DNA from: Bacillus changyiensis
GTDB taxonomy: Bacteria > Bacillota > Bacilli > Bacillales > Bacillaceae
Direction: 5' to 3'
DNA: 64,000 nucleotides
Assembly (NCBI RefSeq): GCF_027706145.1
Contig: NZ_JAQFWW010000001.1
Location: 992,001 to 1,056,000 of the forward strand
Shown here one piece after another: positions 42,109 through 50,735 of this stretch. The translations under genes and the position numbers were made by a program. Numbering within the stretch: position 1 is the stretch's first letter; every line of letters starts with the position of its first letter. Under the pieces are notes generated by a model that had not been told where the DNA came from, did no database searches, and was given only the letters and a program-made list of their open reading frames with translations.

Positions 42109-42860
42109 GAATGAAGCACCCCTTTTAGATAATCTTTAAGGTAAATGTAATCACCGGTGATAATAATCACCATCGCGATAATGTACTTGCGATTTCTTTC
42201 CACAGTTTTTCTACTCACATCAACCAGTTTCTCAAGCTGTTTAACAGGGAGCTGTTTCTTTTGAAACAACATCTCCTTCAATTCTTGATGGGTAACAAGC
42301 GTATATGCCACTTTAATTGCATTCTGTCTCGCATCAAAGTGTTTTGGCGAGTGCTCCAGTAAATCAGAAAACGATAAACCAAAGCTTTTCAATCTTCCTT
42401 TAAAATGTAGAATTTCCTCCCTTCTTTGTTCTTGTTCAAGCTGACGATTAAATTCATCAATTGATAATTCTGCTTCTATCATACTTTGAGAAGATTCATG
42501 TTCTTCTCCTTCTTGCGAATCCATTTTTACGTTTTTGGCATTTCTCGCTTCTTTTCGGATGTAGTCAATTACTTTACGTTTAATTATTAATTCTGCAAAA
42601 GAAAGCAGCGAATTTCCTTTTTCTGAAGAATATTTTTCAATCGCTTCATTAAATGCAATCAAGCCGATACTGAATTCATCATCTTTATCATCTATGTATC
42701 GTTTGCATACAGATGAAACCGTTTTAGCTACAAAAGGTTTGTATTGAGCAATCAGTTCGTTTTGCAGCTTTTGATTTCCTTGTTGTATGCTGATTACAGA
42801 ATCTTCTAATGTTGGTTTCTTTTTTCCTGTCTTAAACAAAAGGCTAAGCACTGGTTTCAC
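42105..42860 (-). CDS. sigI: RNA polymerase sigma factor SigI
   Basis: Alternative sigma factor of heat and cell-wall stress. 251 aa: region 2 (NELIAQYKPFVAKTVSSVCK, FSIGLIAFNEAIEKY, IDYIRKEARN) and a SigI-specific C-terminal HTH (VKQLEKLVDVSRKTVERNRK). The start is GTG (42860) with GGGAGG upstream. Forms a two-gene operon with rsgI and is expected to be auto-activated. Confidence 0.93.
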   Translation of the reverse strand: MKPVLSLLFKTGKKKPTLEDSVISIQQGNQKLQNELIAQYKPFVAKTVSSVCKRYIDDKDDEFSIGLIAFNEAIEKYSSEKGNSLLSFAELIIKRKVIDYIRKEARNAKNVKMDSQEGEEHESSQSMIEAELSIDEFNRQLEQEQRREEILHFKGRLKSFGLSFSDLLEHSPKHFDARQNAIKVAYTLVTHQELKEMLFQKKQLPVKQLEKLVDVSRKTVERNRKYIIAMVIIITGDYIYLKDYLKGVLHS

Positions 42861-43080
42861 CTCAGTTCCTCCCTATACTACTCATCTATGATAGCTAATT
42901 TATTAGGGATTCGCAAAGGTGAAGAGATGGAACACATTTCTAATTTTTCAATTGTGACAATAAGGATGGTTCTTCATTTAGATTAATTCGATAAGAAGCA
43001 GATGATTAAGGGGGTTTTTTGCTGTTTTTGTAACACCCATGTTAATAAAATGAAAAGTTATTTCGACAAATTCCCCAACA

Positions 43081-43112
43081 AAAAAACTATCAGTATTTAC
43101 CGACAGTTTTTT
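43081..43112 (-). terminator. Terminator after ykoY
   Basis: AAAACTGTCGG / CTGATAGTTTT-type hairpin with a T-run on the minus strand. Confidence 0.65.
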
Positions 43113-43119
43113 GTTATTC

Positions 43120-43881
43120 TTATGCAGCCTCATTCTGCTGTTTTTTAGGATTTGACATAAACCATCCTCCAAGAGCAATACCAATCAGTACAACCCAGAA
43201 GATGAGCTTCCATGTTCCTGAATGAATAAAATGATGTGAAATGATATGAATTTGCGGATGGGCAAGTGTATAAAGCGTCAGTTTGACACCGACCCAACCA
43301 ACAATCACAAATGCTGCTGTTTCTAGGCTCGGACGCTTCTTTAACAAATTGACAAACGCACTTGCAGCAAAACGCATAATAATAATACCGATAATACCAC
43401 CAGCTAAGATCACTATAAATTGACCGCCATCTAATCCACCGATTTTAGGAAGGTTTGTCACAGGCAATGTAACAGCAAGCGCTACCGCTGCTAAAATCGA
43501 GTCGACGGCAAAAGCAATATCGGCAAGCTCGACTTTAATCACAGTCGGCCAAAACCCACTTTCTTTCGTTCCCTTTATTTTTTCGCCTTTTTTGAAAACA
43601 TGTTGCTTTAGAATATGATGGATGGAAATGTACAGCAAATAGATTGCGCCAATCGCTTGAACCTGCCAAACATTGACCAGAAATGAGATCGCAAATAGCG
43701 CACCAAACCTCATCACAAACGCACCGGCTAATCCGTAAAAAAGTGCTTTTTTTCTTTTTTCTTCAGGCAAGTGCTTAACCATGACAGCCATGACAAGAGC
43801 ATTATCCGCAGCCAAAATACCTTCTAGCCCGACTAAAATAAGAAGAACCCAACCATATTCAAGTAATAATGCTGCATCCAT
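43120..43881 (-). CDS. ykoY: TerC-family membrane protein YkoY (manganese export-linked)
   Basis: 253 aa, seven hydrophobic segments. TerC signature: GLEGILAADNALVMAVMV near the N-terminus and ELADIAFAVDSILAAVALAV centrally, whose acidic residues are probable metal ligands. Family members load or export Mn2+, e.g. metalation of secreted enzymes. Transcribed from a leader with a yybP-ykoY manganese riboswitch. Confidence 0.9.
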   Translation of the reverse strand: MDAALLLEYGWVLLILVGLEGILAADNALVMAVMVKHLPEEKRKKALFYGLAGAFVMRFGALFAISFLVNVWQVQAIGAIYLLYISIHHILKQHVFKKGEKIKGTKESGFWPTVIKVELADIAFAVDSILAAVALAVTLPVTNLPKIGGLDGGQFIVILAGGIIGIIIMRFAASAFVNLLKKRPSLETAAFVIVGWVGVKLTLYTLAHPQIHIISHHFIHSGTWKLIFWVVLIGIALGGWFMSNPKKQQNEAA

Positions 43882-43951
43882 TTAAAATCCTCCTAAGTAA
43901 TTGTCTCTTTCTCTTATTCCCCCTAATGCAGCAGTGTATTTTTCAGAAAGC

Positions 43952-43986
43952 AAAAAAGACCTCTGCCAACATTAGGCAAAGGTCTT
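43952..43986 (-). terminator. Expression-platform terminator of the yybP-ykoY riboswitch
   Basis: AAGACCTTTGCC / GGCAGAGGTCTT hairpin followed by T6 on the minus strand, right after the aptamer and 70 nt before ykoY. Confidence 0.82.
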
Positions 43987-44100
43987 GCTAGACATGGTTA
44001 TATCTTTATCAATACATGCCAACAAAGCCGATGGAACTCATCCATGAACTGACGACTTTGTTTCCGGTTTTAAAACCGGACGCTACTCCCCTTTGGGAAA
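43985..44100 (-). ncRNA. yybP-ykoY (Mn2+) riboswitch
   Basis: The minus strand has the conserved AAAGGGGAGTAGC, a hairpin CCGGTTTTAAAACCGG, then GTCAGTTCATGG and GGCTTTGTTGGCAT. These are the landmarks of the Mn2+-sensing aptamer, in front of its namesake gene ykoY. Mn2+ binding should favour antitermination. Confidence 0.92.
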
Positions 44101-44149
44101 AAGAAAATATTGAATTATATGATCATATTAACTCTCTTACGTTTATCTG

Positions 44150-44791
44150 TCAATCCTTATTTTTATTCAAAAAAGAAGTCAGGCTTTCTGTCTTCACTTT
44201 ATTTTGTTTGTACTTTATATATAGGTAAAGAATAGACAAGACCGCAATTGCCATTCCAAGTGGTAGAAGATACTTGTCCAACAATCTACCAACAGCGCTC
44301 CAGTTCTCACCAAGATAAAAGCCTAAATAAACATAAACAAAAGTAATTGGTGTAATGGCGAGGAATGTATAAATGGAGAACACCCAGACATTCATTTTGG
44401 CAAGTCCGCAAGGTATTGAAATCAACGTTCTAACCCCTGGAATAAACCGGCCGCTAAACGCGACAAAACCGCCATATTTCTCAAAGAAACGGTCTGACTT
44501 TTCAAGCGCTTCTGGCTTAATAAAAAAATACTTTCCATAGCGTTCTAAAAAGGGTCTTCCTCCATACCTTCCTAACCAATAAAGAGTTAATGGACCAACG
44601 ACACCTCCCAGTGACCCTGCCAGAACGACCCCTATAAGAGACATATCACCTTGATAAACCCAATAGCCGGCAAGAGGAAGAACAACTTCAGCTGGTATAA
44701 ACTCAATGCATAAAGCAAGAAACACACCAAAATATGAGAGATTTTTAAAAGCCTCTACCATTGACAAAATCAATTGTTCGATATCAATCAC
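44150..44791 (-). CDS. ykoX: DedA-family membrane protein YkoX
   Basis: 213 aa. DedA/SNARE-associated fold, a family with lipid scramblase/flippase members: FIPAEVVLPLAGYW, LGRYGGRPFLERYGKYFFI and GFVAFSGRFIPGVRTLISIPCGLAKM. A GTG start with AAGG upstream gives the usual length. Divergent from ykoV. Substrate not known. Confidence 0.85.
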   Translation of the reverse strand: MIDIEQLILSMVEAFKNLSYFGVFLALCIEFIPAEVVLPLAGYWVYQGDMSLIGVVLAGSLGGVVGPLTLYWLGRYGGRPFLERYGKYFFIKPEALEKSDRFFEKYGGFVAFSGRFIPGVRTLISIPCGLAKMNVWVFSIYTFLAITPITFVYVYLGFYLGENWSAVGRLLDKYLLPLGMAIAVLSILYLYIKYKQNKVKTESLTSFLNKNKD

Positions 44792-44850
44792 AGCCTTAAA
44801 ATAATTTCGAGTTCTAAAGAACTTACAAACTTGATTTTACCACAGTTTTT

Positions 44851-44880
44851 TGTATGATGCTTCAAATCCATATGTTACTA
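44851..44880 (+). promoter_or_regulatory. Possible SigG promoter of ykoV-ykoU
   Basis: TGTATG (44851) - 17 nt - GTTACTA (44874), partly matching the SigG pattern TGMATA / CATACTA. ykoVU is forespore-expressed in B. subtilis, which fits, but two -10 positions differ. Confidence 0.35.
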
Positions 44881-44932
44881 TTCATGAAACAAATCGTACA
44901 ATGGCATCACTAAGGAAAAAGGAGTTGAACGA

Positions 44933-45796
44933 ATGCATACGATGTGGAAAGGCTCAATTAGTTTTGGGCTTGTCAATATTCCGATCAAATTATTTGCTGC
45001 AACCGAAGACAAAGATATTAAGTGGCGTTCTCTTCATAAAGAATGTCTTTCACCAATTCAATATGAAAAAAAATGTACAAATTGCCATCAAGAAGTATCA
45101 TCAGATGATATTGTTAAAGGATATGAATATGTCAAGGGAAAATATGTCACCTTTAATGATGAAGAAATGAATCATCTAAAGGAAGAGCAAGAAGATAAAG
45201 CAGTTGAAATTGTTGATTTTGTACGACTAAAAGAAATTGATCCGATTTATTTTAACCGATCTTATTTTGTCGGACCTGGAGATAATGGCGTAAAAGCGTA
45301 CACCCTTCTTCGCGAGGCTCTGAGAGAAACAGAAAAAATCGGAATTGCCCATATGACAATTCGTTCCAAGAAACAACTTGCCATCCTAAGGGTGTATGAC
45401 AACTGTATTTTAATGGAGTCAATCCACTATCCTGATGAGGTGCGAAACACGATACATGTCCCTGGAGTGCCGACAGAAACAGAAATCAATCAAAAAGAAT
45501 TGCAAACGGCAATTTCATTAATTGATGAACTGACAACTACTTTTACACCTGAAAAATATGAAGATACTTACAGAGTTGCCGTCATGGAGAAAATTAAGGA
45601 AAAGATTGATCAAAACGAATTGACAACTCCTGTTGCAAACACCGCGTCACGTGAGGATGTTATCGATTTAGTAAGCGCTCTTCAGGCAAGTATTGAACGA
45701 ACGAAAAAACAAGAAGTAGTGAAGGAAGAAAAAACAGTGGGAGTAGAGGCTAAAAAACAAAAAACATCCCGAAAAAAAGCCTCCCAGGTCACATAG
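44933..45796 (+). CDS. ykoV: DNA end-binding protein Ku
   Basis: Binds double-strand breaks and recruits LigD for non-homologous end joining, chiefly in germinating spores. 287 aa with MWKGSISFGLVNIPIKLF, the zinc-like CxxC region (KKCTNCHQE), YFVGPGDNGVKAYTLLREAL, and a Lys-rich C-terminal tail (KKQKTSRKKAS). ATG with GGAG 8 nt upstream. ykoU starts 3 nt after its stop. Confidence 0.93.
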   Translation: MHTMWKGSISFGLVNIPIKLFAATEDKDIKWRSLHKECLSPIQYEKKCTNCHQEVSSDDIVKGYEYVKGKYVTFNDEEMNHLKEEQEDKAVEIVDFVRLKEIDPIYFNRSYFVGPGDNGVKAYTLLREALRETEKIGIAHMTIRSKKQLAILRVYDNCILMESIHYPDEVRNTIHVPGVPTETEINQKELQTAISLIDELTTTFTPEKYEDTYRVAVMEKIKEKIDQNELTTPVANTASREDVIDLVSALQASIERTKKQEVVKEEKTVGVEAKKQKTSRKKASQVT

Positions 45797-45799
45797 AAA

Positions 45800-47638
45800 A
45801 TGGCCCTTACAATGCAGCCCGTACTCTCGTCTTCACCTCCACTAGGTGAAAATTGGCGATATGAAGTAAAATATGACGGCTACCGGGGGCTATTAAACGT
45901 TTCTCAAACAGAGGTTTCCCTACTCAGCAGGAATGGTCTTTCTTTGAATAACGCTTTTCCTGAAATTACACAGTATATAAAAAAAAAGCTACCTCAACTT
46001 GAAAGATATCTCCCCTTTACAATCGATGGAGAAATCGTTTCATTAACAAACCGTTACCGTTCAAATTTTGAATATGTGCAAAAAAGAGGATTATTGAAAA
46101 GAAAAGATCTTATCCTAGAAGCTGCTACTCATCAACCATGTCACTACCTTGCTTTTGATTTATTGACATGTAGAGGAAAGAACATAACTTCATTACCCTA
46201 TGAGGAAAGGAAGAAAATGCTTTATGACTTTTCAGTTCATCTGAAAATCCCACTAGCTCCTGACCCATTTTCACATGAGCGAATTCACTACATTCCCGAA
46301 ACGTCTGATTTTCGTTCACTTTGGGAACACATCAAAAAATATGATGGAGAAGGAGTGGTTGCCAAGAAAAAAGACAGCCTCTGGAAAGAAAACAAAAAAA
46401 CGGCTGAATGGGTGAAGCTAAAAAACCACAAACGAGCAGCCGTTTTCATGACAGGATATAATCATGCAAATGGTTATATAACAATAGCCATTGTTGATCG
46501 CGGAAAAATAAAAGAGATCGGTTCAGTTTCCCATGGCCTTTCAGATCAGGAAAGAAACGCTGTCCTCGCGATTGTCAAACAACATGGAACAGAAGTAAAA
46601 ACTGGTGAATATGTGATTGCTCCTTCGATTTGTATGATGGTGTATTATTTGACAATCCATTTTGGTACACTACGGGAAGTTTCTTTTGTCAAATTCGAAT
46701 TTGATATGTCATGGGAAGATTGCACATATTTGCGGCTTTTACTGCATTCAAAAAGCATAAACCCAGCTTTGCAATTTACACATCTCGACAAGCTTATTTT
46801 TCCGAAAACCCAAAAAACAAAAGCAGATTACATGGGTTACTTAATTGAAATGGGTGAAACTCTTTTGCCTTTTTTAAAAAATCGGGCGCTTACAGTGATT
46901 CGCTATCCCCACGGAGCATGTAAAGAATCCTTTTTTCAAAAAAACAAGCCTGATTATGCCCCTGATTTTATTACTTCTGTTAAAGATCAAGAGCATGAAC
47001 ATATTCTATGTCATGATTATTCTGTTTTATTATGGCTTGCCAACCAACTTGCCGTGGAATTTCATATTCCTTTTCAAACAGTAGATACACAACACCCGAC
47101 TGAAATTGTCTTTGATCTTGATCCACCTTCACAATCGGAGTTTTCCCTCGCTGTTCGTGCAGCTGAGGAACTACGGCGCTTATTTGAACAACTTGGTCTT
47201 CAATCCTTTCCTAAACTGTCAGGGAACAAAGGTATACAAATTTATATACCGCTTTCAAAAAACACATTTACTTATGATGAGACTCGCATTTTCACAAGTT
47301 TTGCTGCAAAATATTGTGTCTCACTATTTCCTGATTTGTTTACAACTGAACGATTGATAAAAAATCGACAAGGAAAACTTTACATCGACTATGTCCAGCA
47401 TGCTCCTGGAAAAACGATAATCTGCCCTTACTCCCCAAGAGGGAATGAACTGGGAACAGTTGCAGCTCCACTATTTTGGTCAGAAATCAATTCCACCTTA
47501 TCACCTGTTGATTTTACAATGGATGCTGTCATCAAACGGGTAAATGAAACCGGATGTCCGTTCGAACAATTTTTTAGACAGCCGCAAGACAAACAAATTA
47601 GAGCGATTCTCGATCACTTAAAAGACAGCAATTTTTAA
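45800..47638 (+). CDS. ykoU: ATP-dependent DNA ligase LigD
   Basis: Seals and fills in broken ends with Ku. 612 aa, ligase domain first (adenylated Lys24 in YEVKYDGYRG, DGEIVSL, KYDGEGVVAKKK, EWVKLK), then the polymerase/primase domain (IRYPHGACKESFFQKNKPDY, VFDLDPPS, FPKLSGNKGIQIYIPL). There is no separate 3'-phosphoesterase domain, as in B. subtilis. It meets the convergent MarR gene with a 4-nt overlap. Confidence 0.94.
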   Translation: MALTMQPVLSSSPPLGENWRYEVKYDGYRGLLNVSQTEVSLLSRNGLSLNNAFPEITQYIKKKLPQLERYLPFTIDGEIVSLTNRYRSNFEYVQKRGLLKRKDLILEAATHQPCHYLAFDLLTCRGKNITSLPYEERKKMLYDFSVHLKIPLAPDPFSHERIHYIPETSDFRSLWEHIKKYDGEGVVAKKKDSLWKENKKTAEWVKLKNHKRAAVFMTGYNHANGYITIAIVDRGKIKEIGSVSHGLSDQERNAVLAIVKQHGTEVKTGEYVIAPSICMMVYYLTIHFGTLREVSFVKFEFDMSWEDCTYLRLLLHSKSINPALQFTHLDKLIFPKTQKTKADYMGYLIEMGETLLPFLKNRALTVIRYPHGACKESFFQKNKPDYAPDFITSVKDQEHEHILCHDYSVLLWLANQLAVEFHIPFQTVDTQHPTEIVFDLDPPSQSEFSLAVRAAEELRRLFEQLGLQSFPKLSGNKGIQIYIPLSKNTFTYDETRIFTSFAAKYCVSLFPDLFTTERLIKNRQGKLYIDYVQHAPGKTIICPYSPRGNELGTVAAPLFWSEINSTLSPVDFTMDAVIKRVNETGCPFEQFFRQPQDKQIRAILDHLKDSNF

Positions 47639-48096
47639 CGAAACAAAAGATGTTGGCTGTGAATTCCGGCTTTTTTCAATAGGTTTATGAGCTGTTCCTG
47701 TTCTTCCTTTGTCAAACCTGAAAAAGCACGTGCAATTCTCATGGAATGGATAGGATAAATTTGATCAAGGTATGTTTGGCCTTTTTCCGTCAATTTCGCA
47801 TAAACAGATCGCTTATCCTTTGGGTCCTGCTCCCTTTTGATAAAACCGTTTTTTTCTAGTTTATCAATCACATAAGTGACATTCCCGCTTACAAGGAGCA
47901 GTCTTGAACCGATTTGCTGTAACTTCTGAGCTCCCCTTGTATAAAGAAGTTCTAATACAGCAAATTCTGTTGGATTAAAGCCATGTTCCTTACTATCCCG
48001 AATACTATGTTCTGAAATGCTTTTAAAAGCTCTTGCAAAAACTTTGTACAAAGACATAGCACGGTGAACCTCTTCCTCATTAAACGAAAGTCTCAT
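47635..48096 (-). CDS. MarR-family transcriptional regulator
   Basis: 153 aa winged-helix protein: FNPTEFAVLELLYTRGAQKLQ, recognition helix in LLLVSGNVTYVIDKLEKNGF and wing QDPKDKRSVYAKLT. It is strikingly like MhqR at 25545 (near-identical NPTEFAVLELLY block) and probably an MhqR-subfamily paralogue sensing quinones or aldehydes. No cysteine is present, so it is not a thiol switch of OhrR type. A GTGTAA-type repeat upstream is a candidate operator. Confidence 0.85.
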   Translation of the reverse strand: MRLSFNEEEVHRAMSLYKVFARAFKSISEHSIRDSKEHGFNPTEFAVLELLYTRGAQKLQQIGSRLLLVSGNVTYVIDKLEKNGFIKREQDPKDKRSVYAKLTEKGQTYLDQIYPIHSMRIARAFSGLTKEEQEQLINLLKKAGIHSQHLLFR

Positions 48097-48140
48097 ATCA
48101 TCTACCTCTTATACTATTTTCTTAAAATAAATTTAAGCGA

Positions 48141-48156
48141 GTGTAAACCCTTACAC
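48141..48156. promoter_or_regulatory. Inverted repeat upstream of the MarR gene
   Basis: GTGTAA - ACCC - TTACAC, perfect 6-bp arms, 45-60 bp before the MarR start codon; a candidate autoregulatory operator. Confidence 0.4.
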
Positions 48157-48249
48157 CCACAAAAACAAAGGGAGATCTCCTCCCACTTCTACATGTATAT
48201 ATTTTCGTTAAATGTGGGGAAACTCCTTCTTCTTTTTTCATCTATTAAA

Positions 48250-48292
48250 AAGAAAGCCCCGCTTTATTTACTTATTTTTAAGCGAGGCTTTA
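48250..48292 (-). terminator. Terminator at the end of the FbpA-like gene
   Basis: AAAGCCTCGCTTA / TAAAGCGGGGCTTT hairpin with a T-run on the minus strand; its 5' arm is the last codons of the gene. Confidence 0.75.
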
Positions 48293-48441
48293 TCTTTTCG
48301 AAAAAAGTAAATATATTCTTTTCGCAATTCTGTAATTGTCATCTTATGCAAAATATCTTGTTGACATGCACCAATTGAAATCAGTTTTTTTGTATAGTGT
48401 TTTCTCTCTTCTTCCAATGCTTTTTTTAGTAATTTACTCAT
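48268..48441 (-). CDS. Small basic protein resembling the FbpA family
   Basis: 57 aa. Helical, basic N-terminus (SKLLKKALEEERKHYTKKLI) then the pattern G..QQDILHKMTITELRKEY, which resembles the KLI..G.Y...D.HLYELTLSEL..EY signature of Fur-regulated basic protein A. Classic residues (Tyr, HLYEL) are altered, so membership is uncertain. ATG at 48441 with AAAGGAG. No Fur box was seen upstream. Confidence 0.6.
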   Translation of the reverse strand: MSKLLKKALEEERKHYTKKLISIGACQQDILHKMTITELRKEYIYFFRKDKASLKNK

Positions 48442-48533
48442 TGTATCTCCTTTCATTTTTTAGATATTCCATCAACTTTATCTTACACTCGGTTTGTTAA
48501 CACAAAATAAACACCATGTAAAGATTACTCATC

Positions 48534-48692
48534 TTAAGATGATTTTTGGTAAAGGCCATTCTGCACTGAACGCAATAGTGGAAAAGCTTCTTTTCCTGCA
48601 AGTTTCAATAACATTTCAAACAATTCATCTCTTCTGTTGTCTAAAGCAATTATTTGTTGAGCGAGTAGGACAGCTTGTTTTTCTTCTTTCAT
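48534..48692 (-). CDS. Small helical protein (52 aa)
   Basis: Reads MKEEKQAVLLAQQIIALDNR, then DELFEMLLKLAGKEAFPLLR and a short tail. Almost entirely helical with a leucine-rich face; no membrane segment. GGGGGAGC precedes the ATG. It sits in tandem upstream of the FbpA-like gene. Family not recognised with certainty; it looks like short YkzI-type Bacillus proteins. Confidence 0.6.
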   Translation of the reverse strand: MKEEKQAVLLAQQIIALDNRRDELFEMLLKLAGKEAFPLLRSVQNGLYQKSS

Positions 48693-48792
48693 CAATAGGC
48701 TCCCCCTAATCCATTTTGTAGTTAAACATTATAAAATTTTCAAGTCCATTTCATCTCTTATGTTAAGTTTTCTTCCGTAAATTTTTTATCCA

Positions 48793-48844
48793 TGTCAGAT
48801 TTTATTACAAATCATAAGATTTTTCTCTCAATTTTTTATATAAT
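48793..48844 (+). promoter_or_regulatory. tnrA promoter with perfect TnrA box
   Basis: TGTCAGATTTTATTACA (48793-48809) matches the TnrA consensus TGTNANATTTTNTNACA at every fixed position. A -10 TATAAT lies at 48839-48844. The box centre is about 50 bp upstream of the likely start, the spacing seen for TnrA-activated promoters, so positive autoregulation under nitrogen limitation is expected. Confidence 0.85.
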
Positions 48845-48873
48845 ACAAAAAAAGTCGTCTTAGGGGTGGGAAT

Positions 48874-49206
48874 ATGACAGTCGAAGACCATTCTTACAAG
48901 GATAAAAAAGTCATTTCTATCGGTATCGTCAGCGAACTCACAGGCTTATCAGTGAGGCAGATTCGATATTATGAAGAAAGAAAATTAATCTATCCACAAC
49001 GATCATCAAGGGGAACTAGAAAATACTCCTTCGCGGATGTAGAGCGGCTGATGGACATTGCAAATAAACGCGAAGACGGTGTACAAACAGCAGAGATCCT
49101 GAAAGATATGCGCAAAAAAGAAAAAAGTTTAAAAAATGATCAACAACTAAGAAAAAAAATGCTTCAGGGGCAGCTTAATGCACACTTCACATACAGAAAC
49201 CGTTAA
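48874..49206 (+). CDS. tnrA: Nitrogen-limitation regulator TnrA (MerR family)
   Basis: Activates and represses nitrogen genes when glutamine is scarce; inhibited by feedback-bound glutamine synthetase through its C-terminus. 110 aa: MerR HTH ([20 protein letters not shown]), wing ([16 protein letters not shown]) and the C-terminal GS-binding segment [11 protein letters not shown]. Start ATG with GGGTGGG. Adjacent to mgtE as in B. subtilis. Confidence 0.95.
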   Translation: MTVEDHSYKDKKVISIGIVSELTGLSVRQIRYYEERKLIYPQRSSRGTRKYSFADVERLMDIANKREDGVQTAEILKDMRKKEKSLKNDQQLRKKMLQGQLNAHFTYRNR

Positions 49207-49245
49207 GAATTTTTTATCGTAGTGTGAATGAAAGTTGGGAAATTT

Positions 49246-49300
49246 GCTCGGCTTTCCGCGGGCGATTCCGTGAGCCTCCTGCGGGGGTCTCGCAATTTCT
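49246..49300. repeat. GC-rich interspersed repeat (REP-like)
   Basis: A GC-rich stretch in AT-rich surroundings: CTTTCCGCGGGCGATTCCGT, then GAGCCTCCTGCGGGGGTCTC. It matches the core of a dispersed palindromic element I know from many Bacillaceae intergenic regions. It lies between tnrA and the mgtE terminator. Confidence 0.6.
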
Positions 49301-49327
49301 CCTGATCCATGTTGATCAGCTCCATAG

Positions 49328-49353
49328 AAAAAGCCCTCCTTTTTTAGGAGGGC
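49328..49353 (-). terminator. Terminator after mgtE
   Basis: GCCCTCCT / AGGAGGGC hairpin, T-run on the minus strand. Confidence 0.85.
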
Positions 49354-49358
49354 GCTAT

Positions 49359-50720
49359 TTATAAGGCATGAATAAATGCTGTTGCAATACCAAAATAAAT
49401 TAATAGAGATAAAATGTCATTTAAAGTTGTAATTAACGGGCCTGAGGCAATCGCTGGGTCGACATTACATTTGTGAAGAATAATCGGGACAATCGTACCC
49501 GCCATCGTACCAATAATAAGTGTTGCTAAAAGTGATGTACCTACCACAAAACCAAGCAAAAAATTCCCCTGCCAAACAATTGCGATTCCTGTAATAAAAA
49601 CAGCACATACAATCCCAATAATGATACCGGCTCTCAATTCTCGAAAAATCAACCGAAAGATCGTTTTCTTATTGAGCTCCTCTTTGGCAAGGCCTCTGAT
49701 CACAACCGCTAATGACTGTGTGCCTGTATTTCCTGTCATTCCGGCGATCATTGGCATAAAAAAGGCTAATGCCACAACATGTTGAAGCGTATCTTCAAAA
49801 TAACTCATAATACTCCCAGAAATCAGACCGATAAACAAAAGTAAAATTAACCAAGGGAGTCGTCGGTATGCGGCAACATACGATTTTGTATCAAACGTGA
49901 TCGCCTTACCTGAAGCAGCAAATTTTTCGTAATCTTCATTCGCCTCTTGAATCACAATGTCGATAATATCATCAACGGTAACGATTCCGACAAGTTTATG
50001 TTCTTTCTCAACAACAGGAATGGCTAGAAAGTCATAACGTTCAATGAGCCTTGCGACCTCTTCCTGATCTTGCATGGCATCAACAGAAATAACCCTTGTA
50101 AACATTAAATCCTGCACTTTTTCACCGGGTTCAGCTAAAATTAGATCGCGGTAAGATAAAACACCAACAAGCTGTTTTGCTTCATTGATCACGTATAAAT
50201 AGTTGATGGACTCGGCAATCTCTGCAAAACTTTTCAGCTTAATAACAGCTTCCTTTACCGTATAGTTTTGCGGAATCCATACAAAACGGTTTGTCATAAT
50301 TCTTCCTGCAGTTTCCGCTGGATAGTTCATTAGTACTCTGACTGCTTCGGATTCTTCAGCTTCCATGCTCGAAAGAAGCTGATCCTTAAGTTTTGGTTCC
50401 ATCTCCTCAAGAAGTGCGGCAAGGTCGTCGTTATCCATTTTGTTCATGACATGGGTCGCTTTTTCTTTACCGACTTTATTTAACACAGCAAACTGTTCTT
50501 CTTTTTCTAACTCTCCCATCAAATCGGTTATATCATCAACGGTTAAAAAAGAAAGATAACGCCCGCGGTGCTTTTCTGGCATTTCTTTAAATAAAATCGC
50601 CATATCATACGGTTGCAATTCTTCTAAAAGATGTAGAAACTCTTTTCGTTTTCCATCTCTGAGTAAAATAATAATCCGTAAAATTAGTTCATCATATGTC
50701 ATATTTTGCAACATGGTCAT
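49359..50720 (-). CDS. mgtE: Magnesium channel MgtE
   Basis: Main Mg2+ uptake channel. 453 aa: N-terminal superhelical domain (about 1-130), two CBS domains (MTNRFVWIPQNYTVKEAVIK, DLMFTRVISVDAMQD) that sense cytosolic Mg2+, then five membrane helices with the pore motif GNTGTQSLAVVIRGLA and the Asp filter region near NDILSLLIYF. ATG with AAAGGAGG. Transcribed from a leader with an M-box riboswitch. Confidence 0.94.
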   Translation of the reverse strand: MTMLQNMTYDELILRIIILLRDGKRKEFLHLLEELQPYDMAILFKEMPEKHRGRYLSFLTVDDITDLMGELEKEEQFAVLNKVGKEKATHVMNKMDNDDLAALLEEMEPKLKDQLLSSMEAEESEAVRVLMNYPAETAGRIMTNRFVWIPQNYTVKEAVIKLKSFAEIAESINYLYVINEAKQLVGVLSYRDLILAEPGEKVQDLMFTRVISVDAMQDQEEVARLIERYDFLAIPVVEKEHKLVGIVTVDDIIDIVIQEANEDYEKFAASGKAITFDTKSYVAAYRRLPWLILLLFIGLISGSIMSYFEDTLQHVVALAFFMPMIAGMTGNTGTQSLAVVIRGLAKEELNKKTIFRLIFRELRAGIIIGIVCAVFITGIAIVWQGNFLLGFVVGTSLLATLIIGTMAGTIVPIILHKCNVDPAIASGPLITTLNDILSLLIYFGIATAFIHAL

Positions 50721-50735
50721 TTGTACCTCCTTTTT

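Noticed and set aside
42978..43184. 68-aa minus-strand ORF overlapping the end of ykoY
   Set aside because: Out of frame with ykoY, runs through its terminator, no ribosome site.
44016..44228. 70-aa plus-strand ORF
   Set aside because: Antisense to the yybP-ykoY riboswitch and the end of ykoX.
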